DNA of 48,244 nt from Chara braunii (Eukaryota; Streptophyta; Charophyceae; Charales; Characeae), in contig BFEA01000188.1 in the NCBI GenBank assembly GCA_003427395.1, forward strand, positions 2,179,188 to 2,227,431. Direction: 5' to 3'. A program made the translations under genes and the position numbers. This document shows positions 19,567-29,300 of this stretch, piece after piece. The notes under the pieces are model-generated. The model searched no databases, was not told the DNA's origin, and saw only the letters and a list, made by a program, of their open reading frames with translations. Positions within the stretch are counted from its first letter, which is position 1. The number at the start of each line of letters is the position of its first letter.

Positions 19567-20581
19567 TTGCACTCAAACCAAAGAATAGATTCGAGACAAG
19601 GAGGCGCGTCCACCGTAAAGTTCCATCATGTTCCCGGACCATTTATCCATCCAACTTTGATCACTATCCTCATACATGCACCAACGATCTCGGTCGTCAC
19701 GTGCCACTTTCCACACCACGATCGTCACCCCGCCGACTTAGTTTCTGCACGGGCTTGCCTTGATCCCACAGTCCGTCGTGGCGATCACGCGCACAACCAG
19801 CCAGTCTACAGTCAGCCCGTCGGGACTTTTCGATTTGCACTGTACACACACCATCTAGCCACTGCTTCCCGGAAGCTGGCTGACGAGCTGAGAGCGAGAT
19901 TTGCGGACGCGACTGCGGAATTTATAGTTGCGAGAAGGGAGATAAATGCGAGGAATGGGGCAGAGGAGGGCTAGGGAGAGCTTCAAGTTAAGGGTAATCG
20001 CCCATCGAAAGCCATGTTGATCCCTCACAGTCCGATATCAGCCAATCAGAATCGTCGTGTAGTAGGGATCTCCTCTTACACGGCGCTTCTCCTTGGCTAG
20101 ATAGGTTAAAGAGAGGATCGACGGGGTTTTCGAGTGCAGGATTTAGAGCGGGAAGAAGAAGGGTGCAAAGGATAACGCGAAACGGGTCTAAGATTCAGAT
20201 GATCAAGAAAGAGAAAAGTAGCGCGGGAGGGGAAGGAGAGAGAAAAACAGTTACAGGGGGAGAGAGAGAGAGAGAGAGCATGGGCGGGCGAAGGAGGGCG
20301 TCGAGAGGAGCGTGAGAAGGAAGGAGGAGGAAACTCGTATGCATGGCACCGAACACACAATTGAAATCACTATATCCGCGCACAAAGAAAGCGCAGGAAA
20401 AGAAAGAAAATCCTACGTCTATCCATATTCCTAAAAAATTCCCAAAGTTTTCTACGTCGTGGCCAAGAACATTAATGCGTGAAAGGACACGTTGAGTTCC
20501 GTCTATTATGGAATTCCTAATCGTCGAGCCAAATTCCGAGCGCGCTCGCTAAGGCGCGCGTAATTCCCATGCATTTCCTCC

Positions 20582-23212
20582 TTTTTTTTTTTTTTTTTTT
20601 TTTTTAACCCGCTCCATCAATTGGTGGGGAGCTGCACCTGCTGGAAACCGGGTTCAGCGTCCCTTATATACAAAAGTTAGCGAAATGGTGACTGAAAACT
20701 GGGCCTCTTCACCCAATCAAGGGGCCAGATGATCATGAAGCTCAAGCCCTATTGGTGAACAAACATTAATGATCAGGCATGCTCCTGATAATAAACCCAC
20801 AGTCGGATGAACCAAACCTCTTCACCCACCTATGGGCGTCTAATTTTACTCCTATTTACTGGCTTGTACCAGTCTAGCTTAATAAATCCATTACTCATTC
20901 CCATACCATGACGAAGGAGCTAAGGAACCCGGTTGTGGGGGAAAAGGGTCTGGGAATTCCGACATATGCCTCATTGGAACTCTTGGGTCTATCACTGCAT
21001 ATTCCTCAAACTTCAGGTAGCAGGTATTCCTTGCGTCCTTAGTTCCTTCTCTCTCACCCTCTCCCTCACCCTCTTTCCACTTGACCTGACCAATTTCCCC
21101 CCCTTGTGCGCCCCTAAGCCAACTGCGGCTGAATTCTTGAGTCTGCTTCCTGATTTCAGTTGCTGAGTGTAAATGTTGGATTTTTTCTTTAACATTGTCC
21201 CATTGAGCTCTGATAACTATTTGGTTTTGTTGTATAATAGAGTCAGTGAATTCAGACCCATCTAACCTCACCCCTTCCATTTCAGAGGTACATCTTCTCC
21301 TCCATATGGCCCAAAGTACCGCTCTTCTTCCACTCATGAATAAGTTATGAGTAAACTCATCATATGGCTCTGGTACCCATGATTCCAACAAGATGGCCCT
21401 CCATTCCCAGGGCCACCGACAACATGTGCCCAGTGTATCCCAAATCCGCTCCCACCATCTCCACAGCCAAATAGCCCCTGGGCATTGTAAGAATATATGT
21501 TCAATTGTTTCAGGGATTATTCTTACCGGGAAAACAGTCCTACAAAATCGACACCAGGGAAGAGCTATCCCCCTCTGTTCCAGAGTAGTTCTACTTATCA
21601 ACCAGTCATTTGTGGGAAGACAACGATGTTCTATTTGCCATTGTAAGGAGGCTATTGTGGTTGGTTTGGATTTCATATTTCGAAACCATTTAATTGGTTT
21701 GAGGATTTCTCTGCTTAGATTCAACTGTTTCATCCATTTGTTCCCCACCTTGTCCTTTATATTTATGCTAGGTCTTAACATCCTGTACGTCGATTTGACG
21801 GACAAGGTGTGAAGCATTCTCTTATACTTGTGACCTCTCCCTCCTGTTGAGGTCCAAACCCAATTTTTGGGATCCAATGCAAGGCAATAGATTTGTGTGT
21901 TAGGTTTGAATACCAACCATGTAGTGTTATACTTCAGGACTTTGATTCTGAAGACTTGATCTCTATCAACCCATCTAGTCTCCTCTCCTAGGTTAGGAGT
22001 GACTGTATGATCTTGTGCTAACCTATATAGAGTCAACAGAGTATCACCATTGAGGTTGACCTGCAAAATATTCCCAATTAGACTAGATTGGTTTAATATG
22101 GATACCCAATCTCCTTCTTCCAGTTTTGGTCCTTTTCTGAGGATCCTAATCCAGTCAAATGGGATTAACTCATCAATTTGTTGTAGCGCTTCCACTGAAT
22201 GATGGCAGTAGCGTAGCTGCCCCTGTAAATCATCCAAGGAAATTCAGTCCTTAGTTTCCATATTCCAAATGTCTTTAATACGCATAATGCCCCTCTTAAT
22301 CCAACTTCTCCATGGTGAGTCCATACAATTGAAAACATATCCTTGTAAATTTCTAATCCAACCATTATTGAAAAGAGGTTGTCTGTATACTTCTTCCCAT
22401 CTGTCAAGAGCCACCTTATCTGGCAGGGGAAACTTTCTCCATATTTTTAACGGGGTAGGCCAGAACGGGTCTTTACTCAAATCCATTCGAGCTGCTCTAT
22501 GGTCTGTGGGAACTTGTCCTCCTACATCATTTAATACTTTTTTGGGAATAGTCCATGATCCATTTTCTATCCATGTCATTGGATCTATATTGTCTAGGGT
22601 CTCAAGAGCTAATCGTCTAATCTGTTCCCATGCTAACTCCTTCCAGGGAGTTTGAGGGTTAAAGAGTAATCTCTTAATCCACTGGATGGATACCGCCATT
22701 CCTTGTGTACCTGGGTGAATGATTCCCAACCCCCCTTTGACCTTTGGTTGTATCACTCATTGCCAAGCTACCCGACTGATGACATTTTGACATTCATGAT
22801 TTCCTAGCCAAAGAAAAACTACCACCTGTCTTTGTAGAGATTTTATTGGTGCTTTATCTATCGGCCATATTGCTGACTTGTACCAAATAGAAGTCAATAC
22901 TACATTATTAATGACTATTGTTCGTCCCATCACAGAAGTATGCTTATTCTTCCATAGTTCTAGCTTTATCTGTGCTGGTTGAGTAATCCATTCATTGTTC
23001 GTGAGTGGTTTTCCTTCTGCAGTGAATGAGATGCCTAGCACTCTAACTGGTGTATCCAATGAGACCCATTTTACTCTAGGTTGTTCATGAGGTTGCACTC
23101 CCTGATGGTGGATCCACCATCCTAAGGTCTTATTACCCCAGTTAACCCTCAGGTCAGAAAGGCGACAAAATTTATCCATCATCTTCTGTACTGCAATTAT
23201 ATTGTTATGCGA
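20582..23212 (-). mobile_element. 5'-truncated L1-like LINE nested in the LTR
   Basis: The minus-strand element ends with a poly-A tail, seen here as 24 T at 20582-20605. It has a 3' UTR of about 290 bp, and its coding part begins inside the RT domain just after where the YADD motif would be. The LTR is interrupted between GCATTTCC (20578) and AACAACGAAATTTC (from about 23213), where the right LTR is continuous. 5' truncation is typical of target-primed reverse transcription. No clean target duplication is visible. Confidence 0.9.
20891..23212 (-). pseudogene. LINE ORF2 C-terminal part (RT thumb, zf-RVT)
   Basis: The coding sequence runs from 23212 down to 20891 in one frame, broken only by two TGA stops (22757-22759 and 22244-22246). 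The first part is the end of RT: KMMDKFCRLSDLRVNWGNK, then VRVLGISF and MGRTIVINNVVLTSIWY. The middle contains GGLGIIHPGTQ, usual after plant LINE RT. The last ORF (448 aa) carries the RT zinc-binding domain, with WQIEHRCLPTNDWL followed by C229-X2-C232, H247 and C252. The catalytic RT core and the endonuclease are missing through truncation. ORF2 nicks the target and copies LINE RNA; this remnant cannot. Confidence 0.9.
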
Positions 23213-23392
23213 TAACAACGAAATTTCAAGAATCACTAGTGCTGACAAAAATACAGGTCTCAGCGAGGCACTTTTAATCGAAAAACAGAGAGGGGTTTTC
23301 TGGGGCCGAGCAAGACACATCTTGATTCAAAAGAAACAAGGGGAGGGGAGGGGTCCGGAAGATGGTGCAGGTCCCGAAGCTGGTATGTCACA

Positions 23393-23704
23393 TATGTGAC
23401 GCGTAGGGGGTTCCAAAATTATGTAATCTCCTGATTGCATGCACGAAAGTTAGTTTACATGGCGGAGGAGGAAGGAGGGGGAGGAGAGGACAAACGAGGA
23501 ACTGAGCGTATCAGGAGAGAGAGTGTCCACGTTAGCACAGATGGTTGAGCCAGAGTTCATGTTGACGCCAACGTCAATTGCAATATCTTCGCGAGTTTGC
23601 TGGCTCGAGCTGCTGGAATCCCCTCGTCTCTTGATCGCCGGAGATCGTCCAGGTGATGCCATCATCGTCCGCTGGTTCTCCGTGTGCTCTGCACCCCTGC
23701 CCCG
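23393..23704 (-). other. 3' non-coding segment of the PHD element
   Basis: It lies between the last minus-strand ORF and the 3' LTR. The LTR boundary lies in a perfect 14-bp palindrome GTCACATATGTGAC (23387-23400). No clear purine tract is seen on the minus strand next to the LTR. Confidence 0.5.
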
Positions 23705-24298
23705 TCATTGGAAGTTCGCCCGCCGGTAGTCGACAAGGAGAGGGTGATGGAGAGGTCGGGGCCACTCGGGTGGGAGCGGAGGGAAGTAATCCACCGCTTC
23801 GTCACCGAGATCGATGAAGTGTACGATCCGGTGTGCGTGGGGGAATCGATGATTGGGTCGGGACAAGGATAGTAGGGTATCGGGATATAGAGAGGGGATG
23901 GTGCGGAGGACATTATTCAGTAGGGATTCATATTCCTCCACGGCGGGAAAGGTGTCGGAGATAGTACAATACAACTCCATATGGTTGTAATGTACCCAGG
24001 CGACGCTGAAGAGGAGAATGTTGAGAGGGAAGGAGGGGGAGCGATGGGGGAAGACCGTACACAAAAGTCGTGCGGCGAAGCGATGACAAAATTCTCGATT
24101 GGCGAAGATACGATAATTCAAAGGGAATTCAAGGTGGGGGAGGGGACGGAAGGAGAGGTAATCAAAAGGGCGACAGAAGACGGGACGAGGACGGTACGTC
24201 CGGGCCGGGAGGAGGACGGGGACGAAAAGCGGAGGGGGTGGATGCGGAGGGAGATGGTGAGCGAGAGCGGTGGCGCAGGCGGGAGGTTGTTGAGCCAT
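23705..24298 (-). CDS. Unrecognised ORF C, 3' of pol in PHD element
   Basis: A 197-codon minus-strand ORF. The first 30 residues are Pro/Leu-rich. The rest is mixed composition with blocks such as WVHYNHMELYCTISDTFP, EEYESLLNNVLRTIP and HRIVHFIDLGDEAVDYFPP, which look like a folded protein. I do not recognise a family and see no signal peptide or clear membrane span, so there is no support for an envelope protein. It may be the last part of an extra protein encoded after integrase, together with ORFs A and B upstream. It could also be chance in a low-stop frame. Confidence 0.35.
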   Translation of the reverse strand: MAQQPPACATALAHHLPPHPPPPLFVPVLLPARTYRPRPVFCRPFDYLSFRPLPHLEFPLNYRIFANREFCHRFAARLLCTVFPHRSPSFPLNILLFSVAWVHYNHMELYCTISDTFPAVEEYESLLNNVLRTIPSLYPDTLLSLSRPNHRFPHAHRIVHFIDLGDEAVDYFPPLPPEWPRPLHHPLLVDYRRANFQ

Positions 24299-24504
24299 CG
24301 TGTCGACTGGCAGCGTCCTGAGGGACTTTTGAAACCTCTTCTTTTGAGGTCGATCGGACCTCCGATTCTTCTTCCACTGACAGCCCCGCGATGGCTATAC
24401 GCCCTGGTTCGTCGTCTGACGGTACTTCTCTGTTCTCCCGATGGGCGCTCCCGAAGTCTTCGAAGTCGGAGTTATCCGGCGCGAGAGAAGGTTAACAACA
24501 GTCG

Positions 24505-24845
24505 TATTTTTCATCACCACTTCAGGATACCCTTCACCACTTCAGGATGTAGCCTGCCTAAACAGGTGGTTTTTAGGGTCTTCAGACCTTTCACCACTTC
24601 AGGATCATTCAGGTCTGAAAATCTTGAATGGTCATGAAGTGGTGAAAGCTCCGAAGACCCTGAAAACCACCTGTCTAGGCACGCTGCATCCTAAACTGGT
24701 AAAGGGTGGACCTTTCACCACTTCAGGACCATTCATGATTTTCAGATTGCCCAAAACTCTCACTTCACCACTTCAGGATGCATTATGCCTAAATAGGTGG
24801 TTTTCAGGGTCTCCAGACCTTTCACCACTTCATGACCATTCAGGA
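24505..24845. repeat. Fold-back repeat with three copies
   Basis: About 67 bp (AGGATG, GCCT, ACAGGTGGTTTT, AGGGTCTTC, CTTTCACCACTTC) occurs at 24544-24610, inverted at 24626-24692, and direct again at 24775-24842. The first two copies face each other across about 15 bp, so they can form a long hairpin. CACCACTTCAGGA recurs several more times nearby. It lies between ORF B and ORF C of the PHD element and may be a small nested transposon. Confidence 0.8.
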
Positions 24846-24848
24846 TTT

Positions 24849-25475
24849 TCAGACTGCCAAAAACTCTCGCTTCATAATTTTCATTCCTGAATTTTCAGCT
24901 ACCCGATAACCGCTTGTGTCCGGCGCAAGGTCGTCCAGGTCCAAGTAGCACCAAACCGTAGGGTCGTGATCGCTCAGGTACTGGCCGTAATCTTCCGTGC
25001 AGTTTGCCCAAATTATGGTTGGCGTCAACTTCCTCTCCAAGGTCATATGTTCAGCCTGGCTTGGATCGCTCCGATTGAAGGAGATGATGTCCGTCGGCAG
25101 GTCGTCGATGAGCTGAGACAAAAACGTGAGAAGCTCATAGGCGACGGTCGCTCGATCTCCCTTAGCGATTTCTCCGCACATAAGTTCTACCAACAAGCCG
25201 TCGGTTGCCGTCTCTTCCGGCCACAGCTGTGCCAGCACCAACGATATCTTGTTACAGTGCTCCAACTCCCGATTGCTGTAATATCGCAACCAGTGACACT
25301 TCACCGTGAGCATGCACACACTGACCGCCGCGAATTCAGTCCACTTACGGATGTAGGCTGGGTTGAATGGAGGGATCGAGGTGGGACAAATTTCCAGAGT
25401 GAGAAGGGGATCGGCCCAAGATGGCCAGATGGTCGGAAGGTCGGAGGGGAGAGAGAAGGTGGAGAAGCGATTCAT
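24849..25475 (-). CDS. Unrecognised ORF B, 3' of pol in PHD element
   Basis: A 208-codon minus-strand ORF of balanced, protein-like composition, with segments such as CNKISLVLAQLWPEE, DGLLVELMCGEIAKGD, AYELLTFLSQLIDDLP and PTVWCYLDLDDLAPD. Predicted helices are likely in the middle third. No motif known to me is present, and no membrane span is evident. It lies downstream of integrase on the same strand, so I infer an additional element-encoded protein, probably continuous with ORFs A and C before frameshifts. The start is uncertain because upstream frames are also open (25345-25557 in another frame). The fold-back repeat follows it directly. Confidence 0.45.
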   Translation of the reverse strand: MNRFSTFSLPSDLPTIWPSWADPLLTLEICPTSIPPFNPAYIRKWTEFAAVSVCMLTVKCHWLRYYSNRELEHCNKISLVLAQLWPEETATDGLLVELMCGEIAKGDRATVAYELLTFLSQLIDDLPTDIISFNRSDPSQAEHMTLERKLTPTIIWANCTEDYGQYLSDHDPTVWCYLDLDDLAPDTSGYRVAENSGMKIMKREFLAV

Positions 25476-25537
25476 CGGCGTTCGGGGTAGGGATGAAGAT
25501 GGGAAAGCGGGCGAGCGGGGCGATCAGTGGTGTTAGT

Positions 25538-26095
25538 TCAAAGAGAAAAGGTGACAATACACTCGGTCCCCACCACTTGTCGCCCTGGCTGAGCCAGTCG
25601 CTGCCACCAATCAGCCACCAATGCCCGCCCCCACTCGTAAAGACTGGTCACCACTGCATCACGCCGCTGCACGCCGATGGTACACAAATCGCCACTGAAA
25701 GCCACGATTACCGTCACGTCGCTCTTAGTAGGTCGTGAGAAGCGACGAAACCCTGACGCCTCTGCCAAGATGACTGCTGAACCTCGATCAGTCGATATTG
25801 TTATTTCTACGGCGGCGCACCAAGCCCCGTGACTGAAGAGCTGCGCAAATCGGAGAAGGTCATGACTGAGACGAGGGTGAGCGACTTGGCGAAACTGCAG
25901 CAAAGCTCGAGGTTGGAGAAGGTGAAGGGGAGGTAGAATCAGGCGAAGGAAAGGAAGCAAGTTCTTCGTCTGCGGTGGAGGAGGAAGAGGAAGAGGGATT
26001 AGGGTTCTCAGAAGGAGGGAGGGGACGAAGGTAAGAGGTATGGCGGACAATGGGAGGGAGCTATGGCTGGCACTGGCCTCAAGGGCGATGCACAC
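25538..26095 (-). CDS. Unrecognised ORF A, directly after integrase
   Basis: A 186-codon minus-strand ORF in the same frame as the integrase C-terminal ORF, separated from it only by a TGA (26105-26107) and three codons. It may therefore be a continuation of the Pol polyprotein. The first half is Pro/Leu/Ser-rich and unreliable. The second half is protein-like (GAWCAAVEITISTDRGSAVI, then DVTVIVAFSGDLCTIGVQRR). There is no recognised domain and no chromodomain. Confidence 0.4.
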   Translation of the reverse strand: MCIALEASASHSSLPLSAIPLTFVPSLLLRTLIPLPLPPPPQTKNLLPFLRLILPPLHLLQPRALLQFRQVAHPRLSHDLLRFAQLFSHGAWCAAVEITISTDRGSAVILAEASGFRRFSRPTKSDVTVIVAFSGDLCTIGVQRRDAVVTSLYEWGRALVADWWQRLAQPGRQVVGTECIVTFSL

Positions 26096-26104
26096 CGTAT
26101 TGGC

Positions 26105-26410
26105 TCAGTTAGGACTGAGTTCTACGACGCGAAAACAGACAGAGAATTTGGGAGCGAGTTCACGGTCGCGTGCACATTTGCGTACCTGCACCAGGTCCCC
26201 TAGCTTATATTGGTGTTGCGGGCCTGCATTTCCATTCCGGGCCTCGTAGCTACGGACCTGTTTACCGTGGGCCACTTCAGTTATTTTTTGTCTTTTCCGA
26301 GCTAGCTTAGGGATGACCCTTTCTATTAAATCCGCATACCGCTTGGCTTTGGCCTTAAGGGCCGCATGCGTGTCCCTGGCCTCTTTTTCAGCAGAACCCC
26401 GTGGACTCAT
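26105..26410 (-). pseudogene. pol (IN): Integrase C-terminal part of PHD element
   Basis: A 101-codon frame continuing the integrase after a frameshift at about 26395-26405. It contains a basic helix (AALKAKAKRYADLIERVIPK) and QYKLGDLVQVRK, which matches the F-x-x-GD-x-V segment found at the start of the GPY/F region. It stops at TGA 26105-26107 soon after KFSVCFRVVEL, so a complete GPY/F module is not seen. Known function of this region: DNA binding and multimerisation of integrase. Confidence 0.75.
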
Positions 26411-27176
26411 GAGGGGTCACTCGATGGATCCAGACAATTTGGTAGACAATCTCGGGCCAATGACGTGTGTCATTAGCCGCCAAATTCTTGCGGAGGGCAG
26501 TCTTAATCATGCGGTTCGCATTCTCGACCAACCCGTTCGATTGGGAAACATGGGGTCCCGAAGCGGTGTGTCGGAGAGTAATGCCACGACGCATCAATAA
26601 TTTCTCTACCTCAGCTTTGAATTCAGATCCATTATCGGTTAGAATCTCTAGATGAGTATTGAGGAATCGATCGATGTATGTGACTATCTCTGAGGCCTTA
26701 CGGGTCTTACAAGGGTAGACTTCAATATATTTCGAGAAATGGTCGATTAACACCAAAGTAATAGAATATTCACAACGGTTGGGGCCAAGTGGCACGTCAA
26801 TATCTGTCGTGTTCATATTGACTCGTTGGAAAGGTCGTTCTACCTCTGTCGGGACTATCGTATTCGGCCCGCGAATGGGTGCGCGCTTGGCCGCACAGAC
26901 TAGACAGTTAGCAAACACGTGCTTTACATCATCCCGGATATTAGACCAGAACCATCGATTTTGATCGATAGTTTCCTCGGTGACACGTATTGCGAAATGA
27001 GCGGCTTGTTCCTCATGCGATGATCTAGTCCAGTCATATCTCCGAAATGGGTGGGGAACCGTCAACCATAATCTCGATCCGTCGGTTTTACTCTTCTCCA
27101 AATGGTCGTTGATCCATCGATAATCTCGGGACCTCTCGGTAGCCCAACGCCTGTCGTGCTTGGTGAGATGGTTCAA
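26388..27176 (-). pseudogene. pol (IN): Integrase of PHD element, zinc and core domains
   Basis: The frame has a zinc-binding domain (SHEEQAAHF and FANCLVCAAKR as the H-H and C-C pairs), then the catalytic core: FQRVNMNTTDIDVPL (first Asp), LEILTDNGSEF (second Asp) and SQSNGLVENANRM (Glu). VLIDHFSKYIEVYP is also typical. All three catalytic acids are present. It ends in a TGA at 26388 where a frameshift leads to the C-terminal ORF. The listed start is a TTG; in fact the frame continues upstream through two stops into the PHD finger, so integrase was probably released from, or fused to, that domain. Confidence 0.92.
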
Positions 27177-27227
27177 TGGTTGGCCAACTAATTAAGCTGA
27201 TAATATTTTATCCGTCCATACTTTCGC

Positions 27228-27557
27228 TCATCGGTACTTCTCGTCATATTCAGGGCCGTCCGTTTGGGCGGCGTCGAATCGAACCTCTGTAGGAAGTTTG
27301 TCCGTTCTACACAGGGGGCATCTCCATTCCTTACTACTTGTTATGTATCGAACACACGCGCCATGTGCACGATTCACACACGTGGTGCATTCTACCCAGT
27401 CAGTGAATCCAGACTCGAAGGGATAATAGTCTACCCCATAGACTCGGGCAATACACGTACAAAAATAACAGAATTTGTCTGGGAGATTGGCGAGGAAGTC
27501 CGAATGAGCGAGGGGAGTGGAAGAGGTGGGAGAGGCAGAAGAAGATGGGGTTTCCAT
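27228..27557 (-). pseudogene. PHD finger inside pol, N-terminal to integrase
   Basis: The 109-codon ORF has the C4HC3 pattern of a PHD finger: C30-X2-C33, C57-X2-C60, H65-X2-C68, C80-X2-C83. The Trp before the second cysteine pair (W54-V-E-C57) and the Trp two residues before C80 are typical of histone-H3-reading PHD fingers. It lies between RNase H and integrase on the same strand. It shares the integrase frame exactly: only a TGA (27228-27230) and a TAA (27192-27194) interrupt 17 codons between them. RNase H ends 62 nt upstream in another frame. I infer a Pol polyprotein in which a histone reader was joined to integrase. The C33-C57 spacing (23 residues) is slightly long for a PHD. Confidence 0.85.
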
Positions 27558-27618
27558 TATTCCGAGAGAGAGAGAGAGAAGGAGAGGGGGGGGGACGGGA
27601 TTGGGTGCACGTGTCCAC

Positions 27619-28662
27619 TTAGACCTTCGGCAGGATCTCCACTTGTCCGTACCGAGGTTCGTTCTTTGGCTCTGGGTCGCGCCAAGGGATCACTTCCTCA
27701 CTCCTAGGTACCTTGTCGGGGCGGTGGAGTCGTGTCAGCCCATCCACGTTGCCGTGTCTCTTGTGCTTTCGATGACGAATGTCAAAGTCCATACTCTGCA
27801 ACGCCGTAGCCCATCGCCTGATCATGCCCGAGTAGTCCTTGGACTTCTTCAATGCCAGCAACAGTTTGTGATTGGTCACCAACGTGAACTTCCGGTCATA
27901 TAAGTACGCTCGGAAGTGACTGATGCCCCACAAGGCCCCGTAGCATTCCCCTGTCGGCCCCTGTCGGGGCAGAGTAGTTGCGCTTACAGGCAGACACTGA
28001 TTTGGACGCGTATTCCACCACGTGTTCGAGGCCGTCTGGTCCCACCTGGGCCAAGATCGCTGAGATCGCCTCGGGCTGCCATCGGTGATGAGGACAAAGG
28101 GTTTTTCCGAGTCCGGTCTTATAAGGACCGGAGCCGAAATCAAGGCCGCTTGAGTTCTCGAAAAGCCTGATCGCATTGCGGAGTCCAGCTCAACGACTGA
28201 TCTTTTCTTCAACAAATTCGTGAGTGGTCTTACGATCGCTGCGAACCCCTTGATGAACCTTCGATAGTACGATGCCAAACCCAAAAAGGCACGCACTTGT
28301 GTCACGGACGTCGGTACTGGCGCGCCTTTCACGACTGCTACCTTCTGAGGCTTCGGCTGCAACCCTTGGTCCGTAACCATGTGGCCGAGGAAGGAGATCT
28401 CAGTGAGGAAAAATTGACACTTCTCAACAACCACCTTGAATCCAGCGTCCGTCAGCGCATGCAAGGTCCATTCTATGTGCTGCACATGCCCCTCATAGGA
28501 ACTTCAAAACACCAGGATATCATCCTTATACACGATGACACAATCATTGATTATGCTCTGCGCCAACCGCGTTTTTCGCACGAAGTTATGGAAAGCCATG
28601 TTCATCGTGCGTTGAAATGTGGCTGGGGTGTTGCAAATCCCCGTTGGGCATAGAACCCATTG
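27619..28662 (-). pseudogene. pol (RT-RH): RT C-terminal half and RNase H of PHD element
   Basis: YKDDILVF, the YXDD catalytic motif, is encoded at about 28510-28530, followed by a stop (TGA) two codons later. The main ORF (28485-27619, 288 aa) then gives KVVVEKCQFF, ISFLGHMVTDQGL and VRAFLGLASYYRRFIKGFA (thumb/connection). RNase H follows: VLITDGSPR (Asp), GECYGALWGISHFRAYLY (Glu) and TLVTNHKLLLAL. The usual Asp of the TDH motif is Asn here, a loss expected to disable the nuclease. RRWATALQSMDFDIRHRKHKR then DGLTRL mark the end of the domain. Confidence 0.88.
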
Positions 28663-29193
28663 CTAAGTCCCTTCGAAAAGAATGAAAGCCATTTTCGGGC
28701 GATCTTCTTTTCGAACAAGGAGATGGTGGAATCCATGACGAACATCAAACTTACTGAAAAACCGAGCACTGCCAATAACATTCAGTAACTCATCGATCCG
28801 GGGGAGGGGATACACATCCTTAATTGTGATGTTATTCAACTTTCGGTAACCGATGCATATGCGAATTTCTCCTGCCTTTTTTGGTACAATCACTACCGGA
28901 AACGACCATGGTCCGATGGCGGGTTCGATCCACCCATTAGCTTCGAACTCCTTAATCCTCTGAAACACGACCGCTCTTTGCACCGGCGAATACCGATAGG
29001 GAGTGCAGCTAATCGCTGGATGATCCCCCGTGAGGAATGCATGCTCAATTACATTGGATAATCCAATATCGTTATCATGCACACTCAACACCTCTGCATA
29101 CCCATGCAAAACATCAATCACGGATCTTCGGATCTCTTGGGGGACATGATTGGGTATTGTGATTACGGGGTGATCAGAGATGTCGAGTGGCAT
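28663..29193 (-). pseudogene. pol (RT): RT N-terminal half of PHD element
   Basis: A 176-codon frame with the palm and finger motifs of Ty3/gypsy RT: IEHAFLTGDHPAIS, PYRYSPVQRAVVFQ, GWIEPAIGPWSFPVVIVPKK, ICIGYRKLN, YPLPRIDELL and FFSKFDVRHGFHHL, which contains the first catalytic Asp. It ends at FEGT where the family continues FGLTNAP, so a frameshift or stop separates it from YKDD about 130 nt downstream. Confidence 0.9.
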
Positions 29194-29300
29194 ATCGATC
29201 TAATCCATCCCCTGCGATCGTCCGTCGTTCACAGTTGAGAACATGGAGCTACTGGTCCGAACCGAGAAAACGGTGATAATCATCTGTGATTCGGCACTAA

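Larger units (their letters stand above)
17892..23392 (-). repeat. 3' LTR of PHD element (left), interrupted
   Basis: Three blocks align in order with the right LTR: about 17901-18100, 19567-20581 and 23213-23392. The first break holds extra DNA and the second holds a LINE. Read on the minus strand the LTR starts TGTGACATACC. The far end is unclear: bases 17892-17900 are not found before the PBS of the 5' LTR. A TATA box equivalent to the one in the right LTR lies at 19919-19928 (minus). Confidence 0.85.

Noticed and set aside
23705-26095. Envelope-like gene after integrase
   Set aside because: The position fits, but no signal peptide, furin-type site or clear transmembrane span is visible in the ORFs.
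27228-27557. RING finger reading of the Cys-rich ORF
   Set aside because: Ligand order is C4HC3 with H as the fifth ligand after CX4, plus Trp two residues before the last CXXC, which fits PHD. RING would need C3HC4 spacing with CXH.
27264-27707. Plus-strand ORF opposite the PHD finger
   Set aside because: Antisense shadow. The zinc-ligand pattern and frame continuity with integrase are on the minus strand.
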